Assembly: GCF_025642975.1 (NCBI RefSeq)
Contig: NZ_JANZKJ010000016.1
Span: 1-64,000, forward strand
Length of the DNA stretch: 64,000 nucleotides
Origin: Pseudomonas sp. RIT-PI-S
GTDB lineage: Bacteria; Pseudomonadota; Gammaproteobacteria; Pseudomonadales; Pseudomonadaceae
Direction of reading: 5' to 3'
The notes under the pieces were generated by a model, which was not told where the DNA came from, searched no databases, and saw nothing but the letters and a program-made list of their open reading frames with translations. A program made the position numbers and the translations under genes. Below, piece after piece: positions 1 to 7,963 of the stretch. Positions within the stretch are counted from its first letter, which is position 1. The number at the start of each line of letters is the position of its first letter.

Positions 1-79
1 CAACCCTCTGATTTACAAGGAGTTTGCCGTTCCGTTGTCGCTGGAAGTGGGGCGCATTATAAGGGCTTTCGAAGGGGCG

Positions 80-700
80 TCAAGCGCTTGTTTTGAAAAT
101 AGACTGTTTATTTGCCTTTCGGCGAAGCCGACGAGCTATGGCGGGCAAGCGGAGCAGCATCAATAGAGCGCCAATAGCGGCATAGACCGACCATTCCCGC
201 CAGTCCGCGCGCACCACCCAAAGAAAATGCAGCAGGGCCAGCCCAAGCACCGCATATACAGCTTTGTGCAATTTCAGCCACTTTTTCCCAAGCTTGCGTT
301 GACTGGCTCGATTCGACGTTACCGCCAGGGCCAGCAATATCAGCCAGGCCAGCGCCCCTACTATAATGTACGGCCGTTTGCGAAGCTCAACGGTGAGCTG
401 CCCGAGATCGAAGCCAAGGACAAAAAACAGGTAGGCCACCAAGTGAAGCGCCGCGTAGGCAAAACACCACAGGCCCAGCTGTCGCCGCACCACGATCCAG
501 CCACTCCAGCCGGTCAACTTCTGCAACGGTGTCATGCTCAGCGTAATAAGCAGCATGATCAGGGCGCCCAGGCCAAGCCGCTCAAGCAAAACCTTGCCTG
601 GGTCCGGCCCCAGCGCGAACATCCAGGCTTGATATACCCACAGCACCGGCCACACGGCTACGAAGAGAAAGATGACTAGTCGAAACCAGGGATAACGCAT
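80..700 (-). CDS. msrQ: MsrQ, haem-binding membrane subunit of the MsrPQ methionine sulfoxide reductase
   Basis: MsrQ is the inner-membrane b-type haem protein that passes electrons from the quinone pool or a flavin to periplasmic MsrP, which repairs oxidised methionines. The 206-residue product is almost entirely hydrophobic, with about five to six membrane segments of the ferric-reductase-like type and histidines inside them (for example in the LHLVAY and LHKAVY stretches) that fit haem ligands. I chose the ATG at 700 because it starts exactly in the msrP stop codon (TGATG overlap), which implies translational coupling. The longer reading frame to 835 lies wholly inside msrP and has no family counterpart. 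The gene ends 79 bases from the window edge. Confidence 0.93.
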   Translation of the reverse strand: MRYPWFRLVIFLFVAVWPVLWVYQAWMFALGPDPGKVLLERLGLGALIMLLITLSMTPLQKLTGWSGWIVVRRQLGLWCFAYAALHLVAYLFFVLGFDLGQLTVELRKRPYIIVGALAWLILLALAVTSNRASQRKLGKKWLKLHKAVYAVLGLALLHFLWVVRADWREWSVYAAIGALLMLLRLPAIARRLRRKANKQSIFKTSA

Positions 701-1713
701 CAATAATTCACCTTCAGGTCGAGCCCGGCATACAGCGGCGCCACTTCTTCTGCGTAGCCGTTGAACATCTGAGTTTCTCGCACATTTGGGGAGAACAGCC
801 CACTCGGCAAGCGGCGTTCCCGGGCTTGCGTCCATCGCGGATGGTCCACCTGCGGATTGACGTTGGCGTAGAACCCATACTCCTGAGGTGCAATCCCCTG
901 CCAGGTAGTGCGCGGTTGTTCAGTAACCAAACTGATTCGAACGATAGATTTGATCCCCTTGAAACCATATTTCCAAGGGACGATTAGACGTAACGGAGCG
1001 CCGTTCTGGTTTGGCAGTTCCCGGCCATACATTCCCACGGCCATCAGGGTAAGTGGATGCATGGCTTCATCCAGCCGCAAGCCCTCCTCGTATGGCCACT
1101 GTATATAGGAGAAGCTCGACCGTTGACCGGGCATGGTGGCTGGATCCTGCAGCGTTTCGAAACGCACATAGCGAGCGCGAGAAGTTGGCTGGACCTGGCT
1201 GAGGATGCTTGCCAGAGGAAAGCCCAACCATGGAATGACCATCGACCACGCCTCGACGCAGCGCAGGCGGTAGATCCGCTCTTCGAGCCGGTACGGCTTC
1301 ACGAAGTCTTCGAGGTTGTACCTGCCTGGCTTACCCACTTCCCCGTCCACCACGACGGACCATGGCTCAGTCTTCAAGCTACCCGCATTTTGAGCCGGAT
1401 CGCCTTTGTCCGTACCGAACTCATAGTAGTTGTTGTAGTGAGTGGCATCTTTGAACGGAGTGATGCTTTCTCCCGAAGCAGTAACGGCCTGCCAGCGGGT
1501 GTCGTCGAGCTTGGCCTGAAACCAGGCCGGCGCACGACCAGGCTCGACACCCTCATAGGCAGAAGGCTGAGCAGCATCACCCCAGGCGGGTAGCGCCGCC
1601 CCGGCAGCGAGCGCCACCCCACCGGCCATTAGTGCGCGCCGGGAGAGATAGATAGCTTCGGGAGTGACATCGGATTCATGGCAAGCCGACGCCGGGGTAA
1701 CCTTGAAGATCAT
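700..1713 (-). CDS. msrP: MsrP, periplasmic molybdopterin-dependent methionine sulfoxide reductase catalytic subunit
   Basis: MsrP (formerly YedY) reduces methionine sulfoxide in periplasmic proteins using a molybdopterin cofactor. The protein of about 337 residues begins with a cytoplasmic tail, then a Tat signal with the twin arginines in SRRALMAGG followed by an alanine-rich hydrophobic stretch, so it is exported folded with its cofactor. The cysteine in RLRCVEAW fits the molybdenum ligand of the sulfite-oxidase fold. I chose the ATG at 1713, which has GGAG 8 bases upstream; the GTG at 1722 overlaps that site too closely. The ribosome binding site lies in one arm of a perfect inverted repeat. 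msrQ follows with a 1-base overlap. Confidence 0.94.
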   Translation of the reverse strand: MIFKVTPASACHESDVTPEAIYLSRRALMAGGVALAAGAALPAWGDAAQPSAYEGVEPGRAPAWFQAKLDDTRWQAVTASGESITPFKDATHYNNYYEFGTDKGDPAQNAGSLKTEPWSVVVDGEVGKPGRYNLEDFVKPYRLEERIYRLRCVEAWSMVIPWLGFPLASILSQVQPTSRARYVRFETLQDPATMPGQRSSFSYIQWPYEEGLRLDEAMHPLTLMAVGMYGRELPNQNGAPLRLIVPWKYGFKGIKSIVRISLVTEQPRTTWQGIAPQEYGFYANVNPQVDHPRWTQARERRLPSGLFSPNVRETQMFNGYAEEVAPLYAGLDLKVNY

Positions 1714-1715
1714 GG

Positions 1716-1762
1716 GGCACACTCCGCATACACAGTTCCAATACCGTGAGACGGAGTGTGCC
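1716..1762 (-). promoter_or_regulatory. 11-bp inverted repeat that covers the msrP ribosome binding site
   Basis: Arms at 1716-1726 and 1752-1762 are perfect reverse complements (GGCACACTCCG and CGGAGTGTGCC) separated by 25 bases. In msrP mRNA the downstream arm contains the GGAG Shine-Dalgarno sequence and ends two bases before the ATG, so folding would hide the start site. No T-run follows, so it is not a typical intrinsic terminator. It could instead be a protein operator, since the repeat is palindromic. It lies in the short gap between pssA and msrP. Confidence 0.6.
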
Positions 1763-1772
1763 TCGGTTTATT

Positions 1773-2621
1773 TCACTTGTGCCGACGGAGACGCAACAAA
1801 TGTTGTACGGGGCCCGAGGCTGCATAGACAACGAAAATGAGCAGCAAGATCTTCGGAGGGTCGATAAACACGACGGCGAACACCAACACAACCGCCAGGA
1901 TCGCTACAAAAGGCACGCGCCCTTTAAGGTCTAGCTCTTTGAAACTGTTGTACTTGATGTTGCTGACCATCAACATACCCGCACCCGCGACCAGGATGGC
2001 AACCAGGAACGAGAGCTTGGCTCCCGGGATATCCAGGTCACTTAGTGCCCATACGGTGCCGGCCACTACACCCGCTGCAGCCGGGCTAGCCAGGCCGATG
2101 AAGTAACGTTTATCTGCCTTGCCTACCTGGGTATTGAAGCGCGCCAGGCGCAAGGCCGCTCCAGCCACGTAGATAAATGCCACCATCCAGCCGACCTTGC
2201 CCATTGCGCCCAACGCCCAGACAAACGCCAGGAGCGCTGGCGCCATACCGAAGGCCACCATATCCGAAAGCGAGTCGTACTCGGCGCCGAATGCACTTTG
2301 GGTGTTGGTCATACGCGCCACGCGGCCGTCCAGCCCATCGAGCACCATGGCGACAAAGATCGCGATGGCGGCAAATGAGAAGTACTTGACGGCATCGACT
2401 GAGTTGCCAGCGCTCAATGCGCTCTGCGCAGTGATCGAGTTAATGATCGAATAGAAACCGGCGAACAGGTTAGCGGTAGTGAACAGGTTGGGGAGCAAGT
2501 AAATGCCACGATGGCGGACCTTGCGCCCTTCGGCATCCTGTCCCTCTTCAACGTGCTCGTCGACAGGGAGCAGGCTATCGGCGTCGGGGGCCGTGTTCGG
2601 CTCTTCGGGGCGTTCGCTCAT
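1773..2621 (-). CDS. pssA: CDP-diacylglycerol-serine O-phosphatidyltransferase
   Basis: PssA makes phosphatidylserine from CDP-diacylglycerol and L-serine, the first step towards phosphatidylethanolamine. The 282-residue protein has an acidic N-terminal tail of about 35 residues, then six to eight hydrophobic segments. The CDP-alcohol phosphatidyltransferase signature is intact: DGLDGRVAR, then about eight residues, then G-x3-D-x3-D (the AEYDSLSD stretch). This places it in the membrane-embedded type II family rather than the E. coli PLD-like type. I chose the ATG at 2621, preceded by AAGG at about 8 bases, over the upstream frame to 2684. A terminator separates it from ilvC upstream. Confidence 0.93.
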   Translation of the reverse strand: MSERPEEPNTAPDADSLLPVDEHVEEGQDAEGRKVRHRGIYLLPNLFTTANLFAGFYSIINSITAQSALSAGNSVDAVKYFSFAAIAIFVAMVLDGLDGRVARMTNTQSAFGAEYDSLSDMVAFGMAPALLAFVWALGAMGKVGWMVAFIYVAGAALRLARFNTQVGKADKRYFIGLASPAAAGVVAGTVWALSDLDIPGAKLSFLVAILVAGAGMLMVSNIKYNSFKELDLKGRVPFVAILAVVLVFAVVFIDPPKILLLIFVVYAASGPVQHLLRLRRHK

Positions 2622-2723
2622 AAACAGTACCTTGCAACGTGTGAAAAATATCGACAGGCGTCTGGGACGGGGGTTCGCCCACAAACGTTGCAGCTTTATA
2701 CCAGAAGGCTGCGGCCGAAACGA

Positions 2724-2748
2724 AAAAACGCGGCCGGGGCCGCGTTTT
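2724..2748 (-). terminator. Rho-independent terminator after ilvC
   Basis: The repeat at 2725-2735 and 2738-2748 forms an 11-bp GC-rich stem (core CGCGGCC). On the minus strand it runs into a stretch of six Ts. It lies just past the ilvC stop codon and before pssA, so it should end the ilvIHC transcript. Confidence 0.85.
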
Positions 2749-2766
2749 CGGGGTCACTGAATTGAA

Positions 2767-3783
<1,017 letters not shown>

Positions 3784-3832
3784 GAAATTCCCCTGGTTAT
3801 CCTGGCCCTGAGGCCATCTGCAAAATAGGTGG

Positions 3833-4324
3833 TTAGATGCTGAGGACTTTGTCGCCGCGCGCGATACCGGTGACGCCACTGCGCACGGTTTCGAGAATCG
3901 ACGCGGTGCCAATGGCCTGAATGAAGCTGTCGAGCTTGTCGCTGGTGCCGGTCAGCTGCACGGTGTACACGCTGCTGGTGACGTCGACGATCTGCCCGCG
4001 GAAGATATCGGTAGTGCGCTTGACCTCTGCGCGCTGAGCGCCGGTGGCCTTGACCTTTACCAGCATCAATTCGCGTTCGATATGTGCGCTTTCCGAAAGG
4101 TCGACCAGCTTTACTACCTCAACCAGCTTGTTGAGGTTCTTGGTGATCTGCTCGATGACTTCATCATGACCGATGGTGGTCAGCGTCAAGCGCGACAACG
4201 TAGGGTCCTCGGTGGCCGCAACGGTCAGGCTCTCGATATTGTAGTTGCGCTGCGAGAACAGACCGACCACGCGCGAGAGCGCGCCGGGCTCGTTTTCCAA
4301 CAGCAGGGAAATAATATGCCGCAT
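3833..4324 (-). CDS. ilvH: Acetolactate synthase small (regulatory) subunit
   Basis: This is the regulatory subunit of acetohydroxyacid synthase; it raises activity of the large subunit and gives feedback inhibition by valine. The 163-residue protein starts MRHIISLLLENEPG, the typical beginning of the N-terminal ACT domain (about residues 4-78), followed by the second ACT-like domain. The start at 4324 leaves 2 bases after the ilvI stop, so the two subunits are almost certainly translationally coupled. The 10-codon upstream extension falls inside ilvI and is not expected in the family. Confidence 0.96.
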   Translation of the reverse strand: MRHIISLLLENEPGALSRVVGLFSQRNYNIESLTVAATEDPTLSRLTLTTIGHDEVIEQITKNLNKLVEVVKLVDLSESAHIERELMLVKVKATGAQRAEVKRTTDIFRGQIVDVTSSVYTVQLTGTSDKLDSFIQAIGTASILETVRSGVTGIARGDKVLSI

Positions 4325-4326
4325 GG

Positions 4327-6051
4327 TCAGGTCCGCTCCGTCTTGCTCAGCCACATGTCACGCATAGCGCCGTCCTTGATCTGCATCGGATAGACGTGCT
4401 CGCTGGTATCGACCTGGATATCCAGGAACACCAGGCGATCTTTCATGGCAAAGGCTTCGGCCATCATCGGCTTGAGGTCTTTGAGGTCGGTAATACGCAT
4501 ACCTACGTGCCCGTAGGCTTCTGCAAGCTTGACGAAATCTGGAAGCGATTCCATGTACGAGTGCGAGTGGCGACTGCTGTAGTTCATGTCCTGCCACTGG
4601 CGGACCATGCCCAATACGCCGTTGTTCAGGTTGACGATCTTCACCGGCAAGCCGTATTGCATACAGGTGGACAGCTCCTGGATGTTCATCTGGATACTGC
4701 CCTCCCCGGTAACGCACGCCACGTCGTTCTCTGGGAAATTCAACTTCACGCCCATCGCGGCGGGGAAGCCGAACCCCATCGTGCCGAGGCCGCCCGAGTT
4801 GATCCAACGGTTAGGCTTGTCGAACGGATAGTATTGCGCCGCGAACATCTGGTGCTGGCCAACATCGGAAGTGACGAAAGCATCACCTTGGGTTACTTCC
4901 CACAACGTACGAATCACGGTCTGCGGTTTAATGATCTGCCCGTCGCCGTGTTCGTAAGGGAACAAGCCGCGCTCGCCGCGCCACTCGTCGATCTGCTTCC
5001 ACCAACTGGCGACCGCTTCCTTGTCCGGGGTCTGCCCGAGTTCCTTGTAGGCAGCGACCATATCGGTCAGCACGCTTTCAACCGGCCCTACGATCGGCAC
5101 ATCGGCCTTGATGGTTTTAGAAATGGACGCCGGATCGATATCCACATGGATGATCTTGGCATTGGGGCAGAACTTGGCGGCACCGTTGATAACACGGTCA
5201 TCGAAACGCGCGCCAACGGCCAGGATGACATCAGCGTGGTGCATGGTCAGGTTGGCGGTATAGCTGCCGTGCATTCCCAGCATGCCGATGAACTGGCGAT
5301 CCGTGCCTGGGTAACCACCCAGGCCCATCAAGGTGTTGGTCACCGGCGCGTTCAACAGCCGTGCAAGTTCGGTGAGCGGAGCCGAAGCACCGCCCAGGAT
5401 GACACCGCCACCGGAATAAATGACTGGTCGCCGGGCGCTGACAAGCATTTCGGCAGCCTTGCGAATCTGCCCGGAATGCCCACGCACTGCCGGCGAATAC
5501 GAACGCAGCTTGACCTTCTTGGGATATACGTACTCGAACTTTTCCGCCGGGTTGGTCATGTCTTTGGGAATATCGACCACTACCGGGCCAGGGCGGCCAG
5601 ACTCGGCGAGATAAAAGGCTTTCTTCAGCACTTCGGGGATTTCCGAAGCATGCTTGATCATGAAGCTGTGCTTCACGATGGGCCGGGAAATACCGATCAT
5701 GTCGGTTTCCTGGAAAGCATCGGTGCCGACCATGGTGCTCGGCACCTGGCCTGACAGCACGACCATCGGGATCGAGTCCATGTAAGCGGTGGCGATACCG
5801 GTAATTGCGTTGGTAGCGCCTGGGCCGGAAGTGACCAGTACTACGCCGGCCTTGCCGGTAGCACGGGCATAACCATCCGCCATGTGGGTGGCAGCCTGCT
5901 CATGCCGAACCAGAATGTGCGCGACATCGGGTTCCTTGAACAAGGCATCGTAAACATGAAGGAGAGCACCGCCTGGGTACCCGTAGATGTGCTTGACACC
6001 TTCGTCACGCAAAAAGCGGACGACCATCTCAGCGCCGGATAAGAGCTCCAC
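4327..6051 (-). CDS. ilvI: Acetolactate synthase large (catalytic) subunit
   Basis: Catalytic subunit of acetohydroxyacid synthase, which condenses pyruvate with pyruvate or 2-oxobutyrate using thiamine diphosphate. N-terminal TPP domain: YGYPGGALLHVYDAL and the catalytic glutamate in VRHEQAATHMA. The C-terminal TPP/Mg motif reads GEGSIQMNIQEL, with GEG in place of the more usual GDG. I chose the GTG at 6051 (574 residues), which has AGAGG about 8 bases upstream; the GTG at 6060 sits directly against that Shine-Dalgarno sequence. First gene of ilvI-ilvH-ilvC. A small hairpin lies about 30 bases before the start. Confidence 0.95.
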   Translation of the reverse strand: MELLSGAEMVVRFLRDEGVKHIYGYPGGALLHVYDALFKEPDVAHILVRHEQAATHMADGYARATGKAGVVLVTSGPGATNAITGIATAYMDSIPMVVLSGQVPSTMVGTDAFQETDMIGISRPIVKHSFMIKHASEIPEVLKKAFYLAESGRPGPVVVDIPKDMTNPAEKFEYVYPKKVKLRSYSPAVRGHSGQIRKAAEMLVSARRPVIYSGGGVILGGASAPLTELARLLNAPVTNTLMGLGGYPGTDRQFIGMLGMHGSYTANLTMHHADVILAVGARFDDRVINGAAKFCPNAKIIHVDIDPASISKTIKADVPIVGPVESVLTDMVAAYKELGQTPDKEAVASWWKQIDEWRGERGLFPYEHGDGQIIKPQTVIRTLWEVTQGDAFVTSDVGQHQMFAAQYYPFDKPNRWINSGGLGTMGFGFPAAMGVKLNFPENDVACVTGEGSIQMNIQELSTCMQYGLPVKIVNLNNGVLGMVRQWQDMNYSSRHSHSYMESLPDFVKLAEAYGHVGMRITDLKDLKPMMAEAFAMKDRLVFLDIQVDTSEHVYPMQIKDGAMRDMWLSKTERT

Positions 6052-6406
6052 GTTGTTCACCTCTAAAACGCCAGAATACCGCCTAGGAAGGCGGGTCCAT
6101 TAGGTTTACTGCCAAGCAGAGCATGAGCGACGGTGGTCGCCGACTACGTCAGCACTGACTGAGCAAGTATTGGGACTTCCCCAAATGTTGCGGGGGTTTC
6201 CCACCCAGCGCGAGGTAACGCGTTGCGGGTGTAACAGGTCGGCGCGGGTGTGCGCCTCATGATCTGCTGAGCGGGTCTGCTTCTGGCAGCACCTTCACAG
6301 CGGACTTTGGATTGTTGTGAATAGCCTTTCTCAAGTCAAGTGATCTGTTGCCTTTCTTCTTCTGTGGTAATTTTGCCCAAAGCCCCCTTGAACGAACGGA
6401 GCGGTC
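6052..6406. other. Divergent intergenic region between ilvI and a DUF4124 gene
   Basis: This 355-base stretch has no convincing gene. It contains a 6-bp hairpin (ccgcct/aggcgg, 6079-6094) near the ilvI start. On the minus strand there is a TTGACT-like -35 candidate near 6335, about 280 bases before ilvI, which would imply a long leader. I looked for an ilv leader peptide: the one reading frame of note on the minus strand, starting at 6260, has no run of Leu, Val or Ile codons, so classical attenuation is not supported. The DUF4124 gene has GGAG five bases before its ATG. Confidence 0.5.
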
Positions 6407-6847
6407 ATGCGCCTTAGATGCCTGGTAGCCAGCCTGATGCTGGTATCAATGGGGTCGCTGCAAGCGGCTCAGGTGTACAAATGGATCGATGCCAACGGCA
6501 TTCCCCACTTTGACGCCAAGCCACCCACCGGGCAGGTCGCCACGCCTATCGACACCCATGCTCCGCCGCCAGCCAGCCCTGGCAAGGCCCCCGCGAATGC
6601 AGATGACGACGACGTAGATAACGATCCGGAGCAGAAGGACGCGAATGCGAAGGTCCGCGAGCAGGTGGCCGAGCAGGAAGAAAAGACCAAGGAATTCTGC
6701 GAGCAGGCACGGACGAATCTTGCCCAGTTGAATAACAACCCGAGGGTACGCCAAGAGGTTGATGGGGAACTGCGGCGCCTCACCGAAGAGGAGCGCCAGG
6801 CAAAAATCAGCGAAACCCGCAAGGCAATCGCCGATCAGTGCCACTGA
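6407..6847 (+). CDS. DUF4124 domain-containing exported protein
   Basis: Small exported protein of unknown function, 146 residues. It has an N-terminal signal peptide (hydrophobic LVASLMLVSMGSLQAA with an AxA-type cleavage site near residue 21). The mature N-terminus reads QVYKWIDANGIPHFD, the hallmark of DUF4124, often annotated as a glycan- or peptidoglycan-associated periplasmic domain without proven role. The rest is a low-complexity acidic linker (DDDDVDNDPEQ) and a charged helix rich in E, R and K, likely coiled coil. It is divergent from ilvI and convergent with the YqcC-like gene. The family call is firm; function is unknown. Confidence 0.85.
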   Translation: MRLRCLVASLMLVSMGSLQAAQVYKWIDANGIPHFDAKPPTGQVATPIDTHAPPPASPGKAPANADDDDVDNDPEQKDANAKVREQVAEQEEKTKEFCEQARTNLAQLNNNPRVRQEVDGELRRLTEEERQAKISETRKAIADQCH

Positions 6848-6868
6848 TCCCTGGGGTTCTTCGCTATA

Positions 6869-7204
6869 TCAGGCTTGGGTTTCGCCCGAGATCAGCAGAT
6901 CGAACCGCCGCAGCGAGGCCATCAGCGCAATGGCTTCGCCTGGCCGGTTGACATAGATCATCTCAGCCATCGCCAGGATGCCCGAGGCGTCCGGCAGCGC
7001 TAGCCCGTTCTCGACGATCAGCTTCATCCGCGGCAAGAAGATCCACTGCAGCCACTCTTCGAACTGCAGCGTATCGATACAGAAAGGTTCGGGGCTGGCC
7101 AAGGCTTCGACGCTGGGCGGCGAATCGGCCCACCAACCGGCCTGGCGTAGCGCCTGCTCGATCAGCAAGAGCTGGTCGGCAATTGCCGGAAGGCGACTGT
7201 CCAT
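6869..7204 (-). CDS. YqcC family protein (DUF446)
   Basis: This 111-residue all-helical cytoplasmic protein matches the YqcC/DUF446 family, recognisable from the central FEEWLQWIFLPRM stretch and the short length. The family has no established function; in enterobacteria it neighbours the pseudouridine synthase truC, but that partner is not seen here. It follows the lipoprotein gene at 7210 by 5 bases on the same strand and is probably the last gene of an mrcB-lipoprotein-yqcC transcription unit. Confidence 0.8.
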   Translation of the reverse strand: MDSRLPAIADQLLLIEQALRQAGWWADSPPSVEALASPEPFCIDTLQFEEWLQWIFLPRMKLIVENGLALPDASGILAMAEMIYVNRPGEAIALMASLRRFDLLISGETQA

Positions 7205-7209
7205 GGCAG

Positions 7210-7950
7210 CTAACCCCGTGCGTTCTGGCGAGCCAGGGCAGCACCGGCGGCGTCGCCCTGCTTTTCCCGCGCCTGGGCGATGGTCTCCCAGAGTCGTGTT
7301 TGGAGGTCTGGCCGGCCATTGGCGTAGCTCAGGGCCCTGCGCGCGAACTGCTCGGCCTGGGCCGCATCACCTTGCGCAAGCCTTACCTGCGCCAGGCGGA
7401 ACAGCACCTGGGGCTCACGCGGTGCGATGCGCTGGGCCCGCTCCAGGCTCGACGACGCGCCGTTGAGGTCTCCACCGCCTTGCTGCTGCTGGGCAGTGGT
7501 CAACAATGCCAGCACTGGCCCATCCAACTGTTCGTCCGCGGCCAAACCGCCACTGGCTTGGCTTGCCGAGGGAATGCCACTGGGCGCAACGCTGGCGGAA
7601 TTGTAAAGGCTGCCCGAGGGAACACCCGGCGCCGGCGTTGGAGCGGAATAGGCCGGGCCGCTGGTGACGGGGCCCGGAGTGATTGGGCTGGTACTGATAG
7701 GGGCCGCGCTTGCCTGTATAGGCGCGCTGGACGTTGGGACCATCACGGTAACGCCGCTGTCTTCGGGCATCGCCTGCACCGGTGCAGGAGCGGCTGGCGC
7801 ACGATAGGTCCCGTTACGTTTCGCCGACACCCGCTCGCTGTTGGACACCGCCGACCCTTGGTCGACGACGGGAATCGATCCACGCGGGACGCTGGCGCAG
7901 CCTTGCAACAGCACTGCCGCCGTCACCATTGGAAACCACCACTTGTTCAC
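7210..7950 (-). CDS. Tetratricopeptide-repeat lipoprotein downstream of mrcB
   Basis: Predicted outer- or inner-membrane lipoprotein of 246 residues. The signal peptide ends in the lipobox LLQGC (cysteine near residue 18). A long Pro/Ser/Ala/Thr-rich linker (about residues 60-125) follows. The C-terminal third contains TPR-like helical pairs, including a segment LARLRLAQG-like in character (RLAQVRLAQGDAAQAEQFA). The start is GTG at 7950 with GGAG about 6 bases upstream. It sits 13 bases after mrcB, so it may work with PBP1B in peptidoglycan synthesis in the way the lipoprotein activator LpoB does. That role is inference from position only, since LpoB itself has a different fold. Confidence 0.82.
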   Translation of the reverse strand: MNKWWFPMVTAAVLLQGCASVPRGSIPVVDQGSAVSNSERVSAKRNGTYRAPAAPAPVQAMPEDSGVTVMVPTSSAPIQASAAPISTSPITPGPVTSGPAYSAPTPAPGVPSGSLYNSASVAPSGIPSASQASGGLAADEQLDGPVLALLTTAQQQQGGGDLNGASSSLERAQRIAPREPQVLFRLAQVRLAQGDAAQAEQFARRALSYANGRPDLQTRLWETIAQAREKQGDAAGAALARQNARG

Positions 7951-7963
7951 GTCAGCTCCTCAA

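Noticed and set aside
1..79. Left-edge stretch before msrQ
   Set aside because: No gene, tRNA or clear terminator could be recognised in these 79 bases; a gene beyond the edge cannot be judged.
701..835. N-terminal extension of msrQ
   Set aside because: These codons lie wholly within msrP in another frame, are hydrophilic and absent from the family; the ATG at 700 overlapping the msrP stop is better.
6144..6260. Possible ilv leader peptide on the minus strand from the ATG at 6260
   Set aside because: The frame of about 38 codons has no cluster of Leu, Val or Ile codons and no clear terminator/antiterminator pair after it.
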